Shown here: positions 4,934-12,812 of the stretch, piece by piece
How positions within the stretch are numbered: position 1 is the first letter of the stretch
Layout of the letters: every line of letters begins with the position of its first letter
Assembly (NCBI GenBank): GCA_030599435.1
Contig: JAUVNZ010000018.1
Location: 1 to 13,359, forward strand
DNA from: Gammaproteobacteria bacterium
GTDB lineage: Bacteria; Pseudomonadota; Gammaproteobacteria; SZUA-152
DNA: 13,359 bases
Direction of reading: 5' to 3'
The notes under the pieces: generated by a model
Told to the model about the DNA's origin: nothing
Seen by the model: only the letters and a program-made list of their open reading frames with translations
The model's database searches: none
Program-made: the position numbers and the translations under genes

Positions 4934-7438
4934 TTATTTTACGACCATTCTTTTGCGTATTCGTAAAGCGTTGCCAATAACCATTAATGATGACAACGGC
5001 ATTGCGATTGCCGCCAATAACGGAAACACGTAACCCACCATAGCCAACGGTAGTACCAACACGTTATACCCTAGAGACAAGATTAGATTTTGCTGAATGG
5101 TCCTCATGGTGATCATTGATAAACGAATCGCCACAATTAATTTTTCCAGGCCACCAACAAGCACTACCTGAGCAGCATGCGCGGACACATCAGAGGCATT
5201 GGCAACCGCGACACCAACATCTGCCTGTGTCAGTGCCGGTGCATCATTGACACCGTCTCCTACCATTGCAACACATTTTCCTGTGTCCTGAATTTTCTTT
5301 ATGTAACTCGCCTTATCCTCTGGAAGCACTTCTGCCATCACCATGATTTTGCCTGGTTCCGCGCCCAGTTGATCCGCTATAGCCTCCACTACAACACGAC
5401 GATCGCCAGAAAGTATGCTCACAGCAATATTATTACTGTGCAATTTTTCTATAACCTTAATGGACTCTGGCCGTAAACTATCACCCATCGATACCCATCC
5501 CAACAGATGTTCTTCTGAAAAAGCAACAATTACGGTATTACCTAAATGCTCTTCCGCATCAATCTCTACCATTACTCCAGCTGGTATTGATATGTTGTGT
5601 GTTTCCAGCCAACCTAAAGAACCTGCATAAATTTTCTGTCGTTTGTCACCTTTAACCAACACGCCACTAACACCACGCCCACTGGAACTCTCAAAATCCT
5701 CAAGCTGGTACTCGGTAAGATTTTTGCCCTGCCCGCTCAAATAAGCCGTTATAACATTGCCTATTGGATGTTCTGACGAATCTTCCAACGTTAACAGCAT
5801 TGACCATAACTCTGGACCTATCGACCCATCAACAATCTCGGTGCGTTTTACATCAGCATGTCCCCGAGTAAGTGTGCCCGTTTTGTCAAAGACCACGTGG
5901 TCAACGTTGGTCAAGGTCTCAAGCGCTATACCATCTTTCACTAACACGCCTATTTTACCGCCCAACCCGGCACCAAATGCCACCGCCATGGGGGTGGCCA
6001 AACCCAACGCACACGGACAGGTAATAATCAGTACCGATATACCTGCCATAAAAGCCATACTCATATCACCCTTCATGTACCACAAAACAAAAGTTAACGC
6101 GGATAAGCCAAGCACGATGCCTACAAAATAAGGCACGATGCGATCAGCTATACGTTGTGTGCGTACACGAGAATTTTGTGCATTCTCAACCATTTCCATG
6201 ATGGTAGACAGCACTGAACTTTTACCAATCTCCGTAGCTTTAACAAGAAGAGTCCCAACCGCATTAATAGTACCGCCAACCAACACATCATCAACCTGTT
6301 TTTTCACGGGTACGGACTCACCACTCAACATAGATTCATCAACGCGTGACTCACCTTCAGTCACCACACAATCGACGGGAACTTTATCGCCCGGTTTTAT
6401 ACGCAGCATATCACCACTACGAATAGCGCGAAGGGGTACTAGCTTTTCGCTTCCATCTGGTTCCAGACGACGGGCAGAATGCGGTAATAGAGCCAGCAGA
6501 TGTTGTGTTGCTGATCCAGCCGTTTCTCGCGCCGCAGATTCCAGGTAACGCCCAATCAGTATCAGGAAAATAAACATCGCGATCGAGTCATAATAAACAA
6601 TGCCAATCCCAGCGAGAGTATTCCACACCGAATAAACAAAACTAATAGAAATACCTAAACTGATCGGTACGTCCATATTTAAACGTTTGGCACGCAACAC
6701 ATTGAAGGCAGATGTATAGAAAGTCCTGCCCGAATACAAAATAGAGGCAAAGGTAAACACCATGGAATACCACATAAATAACGCACGCCATTGTGCCTCA
6801 ATACCGAAATAATCGCCGCCATATAAACATATCGCAGCCGTCATTACGTTAGCTGTAACAAAACCCGCAAAGGCCATGCGAAACATTAATCGTTGACGAT
6901 TATGTTTTTGTATCAACCGCTGCTCATCTTCTTCAAAAGGCAGGGCCCTATAACCAATTCGTCCAATAGCGTTAATGACATCAGCAAGTTTTAACTTTTC
7001 AGGATCCCAGCGCAGGGATAAACTATTTTTTGTGAAATTAACTTCTGCCCTAACCATGCCATCCATAGCATTAAGAGTGTGTTCAATTAACCACACGCAA
7101 GCTGGGCAATGCATGCCATCGACCATTAACGTAGTCTGGTAATCACCGTTTTCATGTTCGCGCACATAGTCCTGAGCCAGTTCCACATCATCAAAGATCG
7201 CAGCATCTTCGGGGGCACTTTCTGGCGGTGCCCAACGGCGATCTTCAGGAGCATATTTATAAAATGTTCCCAGACCAGAATCGTGAATAATCGAACATAC
7301 CTGTTGGCAGCCTGAACAACAGAAATCTCTGTTTACGTTTTTGATTTTACCGGTAATTGGTGTGGCCAACGCGACAGGCAAGCCACAATGGTAACAATCG
7401 ATTTCCTGGCCACTTATTTCTTCTACGGTAGCATTCAT
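4934..7438 (-). CDS. ccoI: Cu(I)-exporting P1B-type ATPase CcoI (FixI)
   Basis: Inner-membrane ATPase that moves Cu(I) to the periplasmic side for assembly of the CuB centre of cbb3 oxidase. Domains in order: an N-terminal cysteine-rich metal-binding segment (Cys15, Cys18, Cys40, Cys41, Cys44, Cys48), an HMA domain with GMHCPAC (Cys111, Cys114), transmembrane helices, and the actuator motif SGES (372-375). These are followed by the transport motif CPC (474-476), the phosphorylation site DKTGT (Asp518), an EHP nucleotide-binding motif near 553, and GDGVNDAP (727-734). All catalytic residues are intact; 834 aa is normal for the family. The ATG has only a weak ribosome binding site, 83 bases after the ccoH stop. 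The N-terminal double-metal-site layout separates CcoI/CtpA-type from CopA-type pumps. Confidence 0.98.
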   Translation of the reverse strand: MNATVEEISGQEIDCYHCGLPVALATPITGKIKNVNRDFCCSGCQQVCSIIHDSGLGTFYKYAPEDRRWAPPESAPEDAAIFDDVELAQDYVREHENGDYQTTLMVDGMHCPACVWLIEHTLNAMDGMVRAEVNFTKNSLSLRWDPEKLKLADVINAIGRIGYRALPFEEDEQRLIQKHNRQRLMFRMAFAGFVTANVMTAAICLYGGDYFGIEAQWRALFMWYSMVFTFASILYSGRTFYTSAFNVLRAKRLNMDVPISLGISISFVYSVWNTLAGIGIVYYDSIAMFIFLILIGRYLESAARETAGSATQHLLALLPHSARRLEPDGSEKLVPLRAIRSGDMLRIKPGDKVPVDCVVTEGESRVDESMLSGESVPVKKQVDDVLVGGTINAVGTLLVKATEIGKSSVLSTIMEMVENAQNSRVRTQRIADRIVPYFVGIVLGLSALTFVLWYMKGDMSMAFMAGISVLIITCPCALGLATPMAVAFGAGLGGKIGVLVKDGIALETLTNVDHVVFDKTGTLTRGHADVKRTEIVDGSIGPELWSMLLTLEDSSEHPIGNVITAYLSGQGKNLTEYQLEDFESSSGRGVSGVLVKGDKRQKIYAGSLGWLETHNISIPAGVMVEIDAEEHLGNTVIVAFSEEHLLGWVSMGDSLRPESIKVIEKLHSNNIAVSILSGDRRVVVEAIADQLGAEPGKIMVMAEVLPEDKASYIKKIQDTGKCVAMVGDGVNDAPALTQADVGVAVANASDVSAHAAQVVLVGGLEKLIVAIRLSMITMRTIQQNLILSLGYNVLVLPLAMVGYVFPLLAAIAMPLSSLMVIGNALRIRKRMVVK

Positions 7439-7521
7439 ATAAGTTATTTACACATCTATGAGGTTTGTTGAATTACGACGAGACTATGATAATTGACTAA
7501 GGTAATAAAAATATTAATAAA

Positions 7522-8106
7522 TCAAGATCGACCTGGTGTAAAAAAATCTACGACCTTTTCCAGAGGCGAAGGTTCAGATGGTTGATCTTCAGCACCCTCA
7601 CCGCGAAGTATTTTAACACGCTCAGCCTTAAGATGGCGTTCGCCGTCTTTCACTAATAACATATTAATATCCCATACACCGGATAATGGTAGCGTTACCA
7701 TCCCGGCATACTCACCCGGCTTATCAGAACGCTCTACAAGATCGAAAGAAACATCCTGATTGGCATCACTTGGTCGATAACAGGCCAGCTCAACTTTAGC
7801 GCCTATTAAAGGACTTCCATCCTTCTCACGTGCAGTCACTACAACTTCATATGGCACTAACTGGGTCGCTGACTGCGGCAACTTTAAATCGATCTGCCAA
7901 CCCCGGGCAATTTGCTCACGAGTTTGGATCTCAAACTCGTTTTGCTGTAAGCCATACTTCATATATTCCTCTGTAACCAACCCCGGGTTGGAGCTAGTAC
8001 TCAAAAAAATAAAAGTCATGTTAACCGAAACCACAGTAACCAACATGACAAGTGCTGCCAACACCCATGGACTGCGCCAGGCTGGCATATTCTTCTTGGT
8101 GTTCAT
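7522..8106 (-). CDS. ccoH: cbb3 oxidase assembly protein CcoH (FixH family)
   Basis: Bitopic inner-membrane protein that associates with the cbb3 complex and stabilises its assembly. Seen: a short cytoplasmic N-terminus, one helix (about residues 14-35), the EEYMKYGL segment just after it, and a periplasmic beta-rich domain. That domain contains GSPLIGAKVELACYRPSD and GVWDINMLL, typical of FixH. The Pro/Glu/Ser-rich C-terminal stretch (about 170-194) is variable in the family. Start ATG at 8106 has an AGCAGG-type ribosome binding site and lies 22 bases after the ccoG stop, so it is co-transcribed with ccoG. Confidence 0.93.
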   Translation of the reverse strand: MNTKKNMPAWRSPWVLAALVMLVTVVSVNMTFIFLSTSSNPGLVTEEYMKYGLQQNEFEIQTREQIARGWQIDLKLPQSATQLVPYEVVVTAREKDGSPLIGAKVELACYRPSDANQDVSFDLVERSDKPGEYAGMVTLPLSGVWDINMLLVKDGERHLKAERVKILRGEGAEDQPSEPSPLEKVVDFFTPGRS

Positions 8107-8128
8107 TTTACTACCTGCTAGTTATTTC

Positions 8129-9556
8129 TTAGTTTTTGGGGGAGATAAACATAGTTTGATATTCTATCCTTACTGAATCATCAGTTTTGGATTTTAGCAC
8201 TAATGCGAAATCCTGGCGTTCAATTGTAGCACCCTCTGGGGCCCTGACATTAAGCATAAAGCGCTTTACTTCACCACTACGAACATGAAATGTTTTTCCA
8301 TCAGCATTAGTCGTAGCACCTTCGATACCGCTGACTATTAACTCATAATCAACAGCATGCTCTGCCTTGTTAATAAAATTCATTTTATAAGCATTTTGAA
8401 TGGAACCGTCAGACATCCGGGTAAATAAGGGGGCGCGCACATGACGCACATTCAAATCAATGTCGGATTTCATGAACAATCCGCCAATCATAATAGCTAC
8501 CACAATTACCGTAATACTTACGTATACCAACGAACGTGCATTTACAAAAACATGTTTATCTTTTTCGCCAGTCTCCATTTCTTTTTCGGAGGCAAATCGA
8601 ATTAATCCTTGAGCCTTGCCTATTTTATCCATGACGGAATCACAGGCATCTATACATACACCACAATTAGTACAGCCGATCTGGTAACCTGTCCGAATAT
8701 CGACACCTGTTGGACACACTGCAACGCACATATTGCACTCTATACAATCGCCCTCATTACGTTCCGCCCCCTTTTTAAGCCTGCCGCGAGGCTCCCCTCG
8801 TTTAAAATCATAGGTGACGACTCTTGTATAAAAATCGGATAACACGCCCTGTATTCTGCAGTAAGGGCATACCCACATACAGACCTGCTCACGCACAAAT
8901 CCGCAATTGATGTAGAACAATAGAACTATCGTTATATAGGTAAACCACTGGGTACCACCATATTGCAAGGTGAAGAAATCATGCCAGGATTTCTCAATAC
9001 CTATAAAGTAACCGATAAATGTTATTGCCGTAACAGTGCAAATCGATAACCAAAGAAAATGTTTAATTGATTTTCTTGCTATCTTGTTAAAATTCCAGGG
9101 CCCCGCATCTAACTTAAACCGCAGAGCCGGCTTTCCTTCCACAAGATTTTCTATTGCGGTCATGAAATTTACAAAAGTTGTTTGTGGACACACAAATCCA
9201 CAAAATATTCGTCCCGCGATTGAGGTCATAGCAAACAATGCAATAAAACTAAACAGAAACAGTAAGGCCAGTATCCAGAGATCCTGAGGCCACAACACGA
9301 AAGGACCCATGTAAAATTTTTGCGCGGGAATGTCCATCAAAAAAGCCTGGCGTCCATCCCAGGTTAAATAACACAAAAGGAAATAAGGGCCGTACAACAT
9401 CGAAGTGACGATCCACTGATATGTCCGAAACCGACCAGCCATACGTTTTGCATGGATCGTTTCCTGGCCCTTATTGACTTCTAAATTCAGGTAATCAGTG
9501 TCAGCATAAAGCTCACTGACATCAACAGTAACTGTGTTATTACCTTCGTTACTCAT
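8129..9556 (-). CDS. ccoG: cbb3 oxidase accessory iron-sulfur protein CcoG (RdxA/FixG)
   Basis: Polytopic membrane protein with two [4Fe-4S]-type ferredoxin motifs, reported in this family to act in copper reduction for cbb3 assembly. Using the ATG at 9556 it is 475 aa. It has helices in the N-terminal half, a CGFVCP pair (Cys119, Cys123), a CMWVCPYC motif near 226-233, and ferredoxin clusters CIECNMCVAVCP (271-282) and CTNCGVCIDAC (295-305). A further helix lies near 345-362, followed by the Ig-like C-terminal domain. I prefer this ATG over an in-frame TTG four codons upstream because a GGAG site (9563-9566) lies 6 bases ahead of it. First gene of the leftward GHIS unit. Confidence 0.98.
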   Translation of the reverse strand: MSNEGNNTVTVDVSELYADTDYLNLEVNKGQETIHAKRMAGRFRTYQWIVTSMLYGPYFLLCYLTWDGRQAFLMDIPAQKFYMGPFVLWPQDLWILALLFLFSFIALFAMTSIAGRIFCGFVCPQTTFVNFMTAIENLVEGKPALRFKLDAGPWNFNKIARKSIKHFLWLSICTVTAITFIGYFIGIEKSWHDFFTLQYGGTQWFTYITIVLLFYINCGFVREQVCMWVCPYCRIQGVLSDFYTRVVTYDFKRGEPRGRLKKGAERNEGDCIECNMCVAVCPTGVDIRTGYQIGCTNCGVCIDACDSVMDKIGKAQGLIRFASEKEMETGEKDKHVFVNARSLVYVSITVIVVAIMIGGLFMKSDIDLNVRHVRAPLFTRMSDGSIQNAYKMNFINKAEHAVDYELIVSGIEGATTNADGKTFHVRSGEVKRFMLNVRAPEGATIERQDFALVLKSKTDDSVRIEYQTMFISPKN

Positions 9557-9627
9557 TCTGGTCTCCAAATCAGCACCGTATATTTTTCTGGTTCAAACAT
9601 TACATGAAGGTAAACCGTGATGGGTTA

Positions 9628-9633
9628 ATTATA
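9628..9633 (-). promoter_or_regulatory. Consensus -10 element for the ccoG unit
   Basis: A perfect TATAAT read leftward sits about 70 bases before the ccoG start; transcription would begin near 9621. No good -35 lies 17 bases upstream, which is typical of an activator-dependent promoter. The palindrome AAACGATCGTTT (9663-9674) is centred 38 bp upstream of this -10. Confidence 0.4.
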
Positions 9634-9662
9634 TGAGCATCAACAACAAGCGATTTAATCTA

Positions 9663-9674
9663 AAACGATCGTTT
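9663..9674. promoter_or_regulatory. Perfect 12-bp palindrome AAACGATCGTTT, possible operator
   Basis: A self-complementary 12-mer upstream of the consensus -10 of ccoG, at roughly -48 relative to the predicted start. That position suits an activator. I do not recognise the cognate regulator, and it does not match FNR, Crp or CueR/CopR-type sites I know. Confidence 0.3.
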
Positions 9675-9702
9675 CAGAAATGCTTACCCTAATTCGACAC
9701 AA

Positions 9703-9715
9703 GGCCAAATTGGCC
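9703..9715. repeat. 13-bp palindrome GGCCAA-A-TTGGCC
   Basis: Perfect 6-bp arms around one central base, 41 bp beyond the previous palindrome (centre to centre). Too tight a loop for a hairpin, so if functional it would be a DNA-binding site. Confidence 0.35.
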
Positions 9716-9780
9716 GTTCTGGATAATCCCCTAACCCCACGCATAATCAAACTCAGTGTACTCTTATTTTAAGGAATGAT

Positions 9781-9790
9781 TGTGATCACA
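9781..9790. repeat. 10-bp palindrome TGTGATCACA
   Basis: Two TGTGA half-sites directly abutting. Crp sites need six bases between the half-sites, so this is not a standard Crp box. Function unknown. Confidence 0.25.
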
Positions 9791-9828
9791 GAACCTGAAA
9801 TAAGATAACGAATTATATTTATATATGT

Positions 9829-9846
9829 CAGTGCAGATTAGCACTG
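9829..9846 (+). terminator. Hairpin CAGTGC-N6-GCACTG followed by TTTT
   Basis: A perfect 6-bp stem with a 6-base loop is followed directly by four T on the plus strand, which resembles a weak intrinsic terminator. No rightward gene precedes it, so it may end an unannotated short transcript or be a chance hairpin. Confidence 0.3.
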
Positions 9847-10295
9847 TTTTCATGCGATAAACAAACGATCCATCCAGCGCGAAACTTTGTCATATGTACC
9901 TGTAAGGGTCAAGCAAATAGGTTAAAAAAGCATCTAATATCCATTCGCCCGCTATTGGAAAATAATGTTTAAAATCAAATAAATAACGCAGAAAATCAGT
10001 ATGGAAAAAAGTTAAAAAATGACGACGCTAAAAGTGCTATGCTGTAACTGGTTTGACGTTAATTTAGTGACAAAAATGCAGCAGAAATGAACTTGTTTCC
10101 CTGTGATTTATTAGGCCTGAATATTAATAAGAGAATTCGACTCCGCCTGCCCATAACAGAGAGGGCTAAATCCTGTGATAATATAGATACATCCGCAGTC
10201 CTTTTGCTAACACTTCAACACAGTCCATAACGATGTAGAAGCATTACTGTATAACCCGTTAGCGAGCAACTACAAAATTAAGTTTGAGAGACGAA

Positions 10296-10688
10296 ATGGC
10301 CGACCCGAAAGAAACACATGATGCCCATATTGATGTGGATGTAAAAACTCAATATATCGAGGACCAGTCTTCGCCTGAAGAAAACCGCTTTGTTTTTTCT
10401 TACACCATCACCATTAGCAACACCGGCAGTCTAGCGGCCAAGTTACTAACACGGCACTGGATTATCAATGATGCAAACGGCAACGTGCAGGAAGTACATG
10501 GAGAGGGTGTTGTGGGTGAACAGCCTTATTTGCGACCCGATGAGTCTTTTGAATACACCAGCGGCACTGTTATAGAAACACCTGTAGGCAGCATGGAAGG
10601 TAGTTATCAAATGGTAACCGATGACGGCCTTGCTTTCGATGCAAACATACCCGCGTTTACATTGTCACTACCCAACGCATTACACTAA
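10296..10688 (+). CDS. apaG: ApaG family protein
   Basis: Small cytoplasmic protein with an FN3-like (ApaG/DUF525) fold; linked in enterobacteria to cobalt/magnesium phenotypes, with molecular role unsettled. The full family signature is visible: TISNTGSLAAKLLTRHWIIN, then GEGVVGEQPYLRPDESFEYTSG and GSMEGSYQMV, ending in FDANIPAFTLSLP. Using the ATG at 10296 it is 130 aa, normal for the family. A TTG four codons upstream is in frame, but the GAGAG site lies in the right place for the ATG. It stands alone here rather than beside rsmA/pdxA/apaH, its usual partners in enterobacteria. It is convergent with the cytochrome c gene, 58 bases away. Confidence 0.97.
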   Translation: MADPKETHDAHIDVDVKTQYIEDQSSPEENRFVFSYTITISNTGSLAAKLLTRHWIINDANGNVQEVHGEGVVGEQPYLRPDESFEYTSGTVIETPVGSMEGSYQMVTDDGLAFDANIPAFTLSLPNALH

Positions 10689-10746
10689 TTAGGTTGGCAC
10701 TCTCTAAGCTACATATATAAAGAGTTGTTATTATACTGAAATTTTT

Positions 10747-11142
10747 TTAATAAAGTCCTTTTTCCTGCTGAAGCCAGCGAATAAAGGGAATAATTGAATC
10801 CATATCCTTTCTACTTATACCTTTAACCGGCGCCATGTTCCCAAACTTCCAATGGTGCGCACGAACACCTTGTAGTGCCGCACGATAAAATGCCGGATCT
10901 CCATGATGGGAGGGTTTATAAAAGCCATGCATTAAGGGTGGGCCCTGGTTAGTCCCACCAAGCCATTTACCATGACAAACTGAACATGACTCTTGATACT
11001 TCTTCTTTCCAACAGCGAATTTGAAAGGAACATTGGGTTGTTTGCTTGCACCTTCCTCCGCACCCACGATTGAGGCAAAAGAAAACATGGTGGCGGCATA
11101 TAACAACAAACTACCAATCACTACTTTTATATTAATTCGCAT
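10747..11142 (-). CDS. Exported small monoheme cytochrome c
   Basis: 131 aa with a signal peptide (basic MRINIK, hydrophobic core to about residue 27, likely cleavage near VGA-EE at 28). A single heme-binding motif CSVCH (53-57) follows, and a probable axial Met103 lies in FGNMAPVKG. The layout is that of class I periplasmic cytochrome c, which would act as an electron carrier, for example to an oxidase such as cbb3. The HHWKFGNM stretch is typical of a common family of small proteobacterial cytochromes. A strong GGGAGAG ribosome binding site precedes the ATG. It lies 44 bases after the spermidine-synthase-like gene and is probably in the same transcript. The electron partner is unknown. Confidence 0.93.
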   Translation of the reverse strand: MRINIKVVIGSLLLYAATMFSFASIVGAEEGASKQPNVPFKFAVGKKKYQESCSVCHGKWLGGTNQGPPLMHGFYKPSHHGDPAFYRAALQGVRAHHWKFGNMAPVKGISRKDMDSIIPFIRWLQQEKGLY

Positions 11143-11186
11143 CAGAAACTCTCCCGTTCGATATGTACCAATGTAGTAACAACATT

Positions 11187-12785
11187 TTAACTAATCAATA
11201 TATCCCAGTCAGTGGACTCGAGGATATTTTTACGCACCCTTTCGCGTAACCAACCATCATAAAAATCGATGGGATTGTAGTCATCGGTAAGAATAATGGC
11301 TGGCGTGCCTGGAGGAAAATGAATTTGGCGATTAAGATTTTTGAATACCATATTAATTACACTAGGGTGCGCCTGAAATTTTATTTGATCAGGACCCAAC
11401 GGACGTGACTCACCCTGATAAGCCATGATAGCGAGATTGCCCACCCCACCCGCGGATTCATCCAATTTAGACGCAGGAAAAACTTTCACCTGATCGAATG
11501 CGGCTTCGAGTGTTTTAATTACAGAGGCAGTCATGTACGTATCTTGCTTAGTGCTGCCTATCATATTGATAGATAGAACACCTCGAGAGCTTAATCGATC
11601 GCGAGCCAACTCAAGCGCCTCAAGACTCAATAAGTGTGTTGGGGTAAATTCTCCAGTAAACACATCAAGCACAATAAAATCATAATTACGATCTGTTTTG
11701 CTCAAATAATAACGAGCATCTTCAATAAAAACATCGCCACTATTCTTAAATCTAAAATATTTTTTAGCAATATCTACAACTGCAGGATTTATATCTACCA
11801 CATCACATTTTATACCCTGTTGTTCATACCAGTTTGGAATAATCCCCAAACCAACACCAATTACAAGACAGCTTTTTCCACCCGGAACCAACATATGAGA
11901 AATAAACTGCATATAATAATTATATTCATAGGTCGACTGATAATAAGCAAGATCGATACCACCCTGTATCATGCCATCAATAATCATTTCTCTATACCGC
12001 ACATCACCAAAACTATAATCTACAACTTTGACACTACCGTAATAATTTTCTTTTTTGTGCACCAGATCAACTTGCGTGCCATCATTCATGGTGCGCGACA
12101 CAGCTTGTGGAGGTTGGTACAACAATATCGGCAAAATCAGGAAACTTACCATCCACCAACGTTTTTGAAACAAAAGAAAATAACCCACCGCTAACAATAC
12201 CAACAGGCCACCTGTCACAATAAAAATTTGATTCACACCAAGATAAGCAATCAGAAAAAACCCGGTAAATACTGTACCCACGGTACTGCCTATCGTTGAT
12301 AGAGCATACAAACCACCCACGACTCGACCAATGTTATGCAATTCACGTGCGGCAAGCTTCACCAGATACGGTGACACACAACCCAACAACAGCAATGCTG
12401 GGCCAAACAAAATCGTAGTGCTTACGAAAGCTCCGCCTCTTAATCCTAACGACACACACACTTTCAGTACTGGCCCCTTAATTGCTGGGACTAGCAACGT
12501 TAATACGCCAGCGATGAGAATAATCCCGAACAAATAGACCGGTTGTTTAAAACGATCTGAAAAAATTCCTCCTAGCGCATAACCACCAGCCAGTGCTAAT
12601 AAAGTCACCGTAATAAGCGAAGTCCACACAAACAGGCCAACACCAAAAAACGGGCCAATGACTCGAGAACCCATCACCTCTATTACCATTATCAAAGCTC
12701 CGCAAAGCACAGCAGTAAATAGTAAATAAGGTAAAAATAATTTGGATTGGTGTTGAATAGCTTCCATATGAAAATATTTACTCAT
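11187..12785 (-). CDS. Membrane-fused spermidine-synthase-like protein
   Basis: 532 aa. The N-terminal half (about 15-225) has seven or eight hydrophobic helices. The C-terminal half (about 235-500) is a class I SAM-binding, spermidine synthase-like domain with VIGVGLG (308-314), acidic Asp331 in VVDINP, EDARYYL (355-361) and YDFIVLD (368-374). Near the C-terminus it has LTDDYNPIDFY, as in family members. The usual GGGDG loop is changed, and the aspartate motif after the sixth strand reads DVFTGEFTP rather than a typical DSTDP. Aminopropyl transfer to putrescine is therefore doubtful; it may be a different SAM-dependent transferase acting at the membrane. It lies 27 bases after queC, with only a weak ribosome binding site. 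Confidence 0.9.
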   Translation of the reverse strand: MSKYFHMEAIQHQSKLFLPYLLFTAVLCGALIMVIEVMGSRVIGPFFGVGLFVWTSLITVTLLALAGGYALGGIFSDRFKQPVYLFGIILIAGVLTLLVPAIKGPVLKVCVSLGLRGGAFVSTTILFGPALLLLGCVSPYLVKLAARELHNIGRVVGGLYALSTIGSTVGTVFTGFFLIAYLGVNQIFIVTGGLLVLLAVGYFLLFQKRWWMVSFLILPILLYQPPQAVSRTMNDGTQVDLVHKKENYYGSVKVVDYSFGDVRYREMIIDGMIQGGIDLAYYQSTYEYNYYMQFISHMLVPGGKSCLVIGVGLGIIPNWYEQQGIKCDVVDINPAVVDIAKKYFRFKNSGDVFIEDARYYLSKTDRNYDFIVLDVFTGEFTPTHLLSLEALELARDRLSSRGVLSINMIGSTKQDTYMTASVIKTLEAAFDQVKVFPASKLDESAGGVGNLAIMAYQGESRPLGPDQIKFQAHPSVINMVFKNLNRQIHFPPGTPAIILTDDYNPIDFYDGWLRERVRKNILESTDWDILIS

Positions 12786-12812
12786 GCTTTCATAATAATT
12801 TATAAAAATTAC

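Larger units (their letters stand above)
9557..10295. other. Long gene-free intergenic region between ccoG and apaG
   Basis: About 740 bp between divergent genes. It contains the likely ccoG promoter (9628-9633) and four short perfect palindromes (9663-9674, 9703-9715, 9781-9790, 9829-9846). Only ORFs of 30 codons or fewer, without convincing ribosome binding sites, are present (for example 9680-9772 and 10019-10090 on +). A weak GATAAT-like -10 at 10177-10182 may serve apaG. I saw no tRNA, rRNA or transposon ends. A regulatory or small-RNA role is possible but not shown. Confidence 0.6.

Noticed and set aside
5757..6548. Plus-strand ORFs of 124 and 136 codons
   Set aside because: They are antisense shadows of the intact ccoI gene, with no ribosome binding sites or family features.
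9630..9643. Degenerate FNR-like box (TATAT-N4-ATCAA) upstream of ccoG
   Set aside because: One half-site matches only 3 of 5, and it overlaps the -10 element, where an activator would not sit.
9680..9772. 30-codon plus-strand ORF whose product (AKLAVLDNPLTPRIIKL) loosely resembles the start of DUF1232/YkvA-type proteins
   Set aside because: No ribosome binding site, only a handful of matching residues, no continuation of the domain in any frame after the stop.
9781..9790. Crp binding site at TGTGATCACA
   Set aside because: Half-sites abut directly; the Crp consensus needs six bases between them.
9828..9893. 21-codon minus-strand ORF with an AGG upstream
   Set aside because: Overlaps a palindrome, no recognisable features, weak initiation signal.
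10019..10090. 23-codon plus-strand ORF in the ccoG-apaG gap
   Set aside because: No clear ribosome binding site and no protein-like composition; expected by chance in a gap of this size.
10125..10160. tRNA T-arm-like string AATTCGACTCC
   Set aside because: The flanking bases do not pair as a T stem and no acceptor or anticodon arms can be built.
10689..10746. Terminator between apaG and the cytochrome c gene
   Set aside because: Only a 5-bp inverted repeat (ACTCT...AGAGT) with a 16-base loop and no well-placed T-run was visible.
11634..12194. 186-codon plus-strand ORF
   Set aside because: Antisense to the spermidine-synthase-like gene, with low-complexity Ile/Thr/Asn-rich composition typical of a shadow frame.
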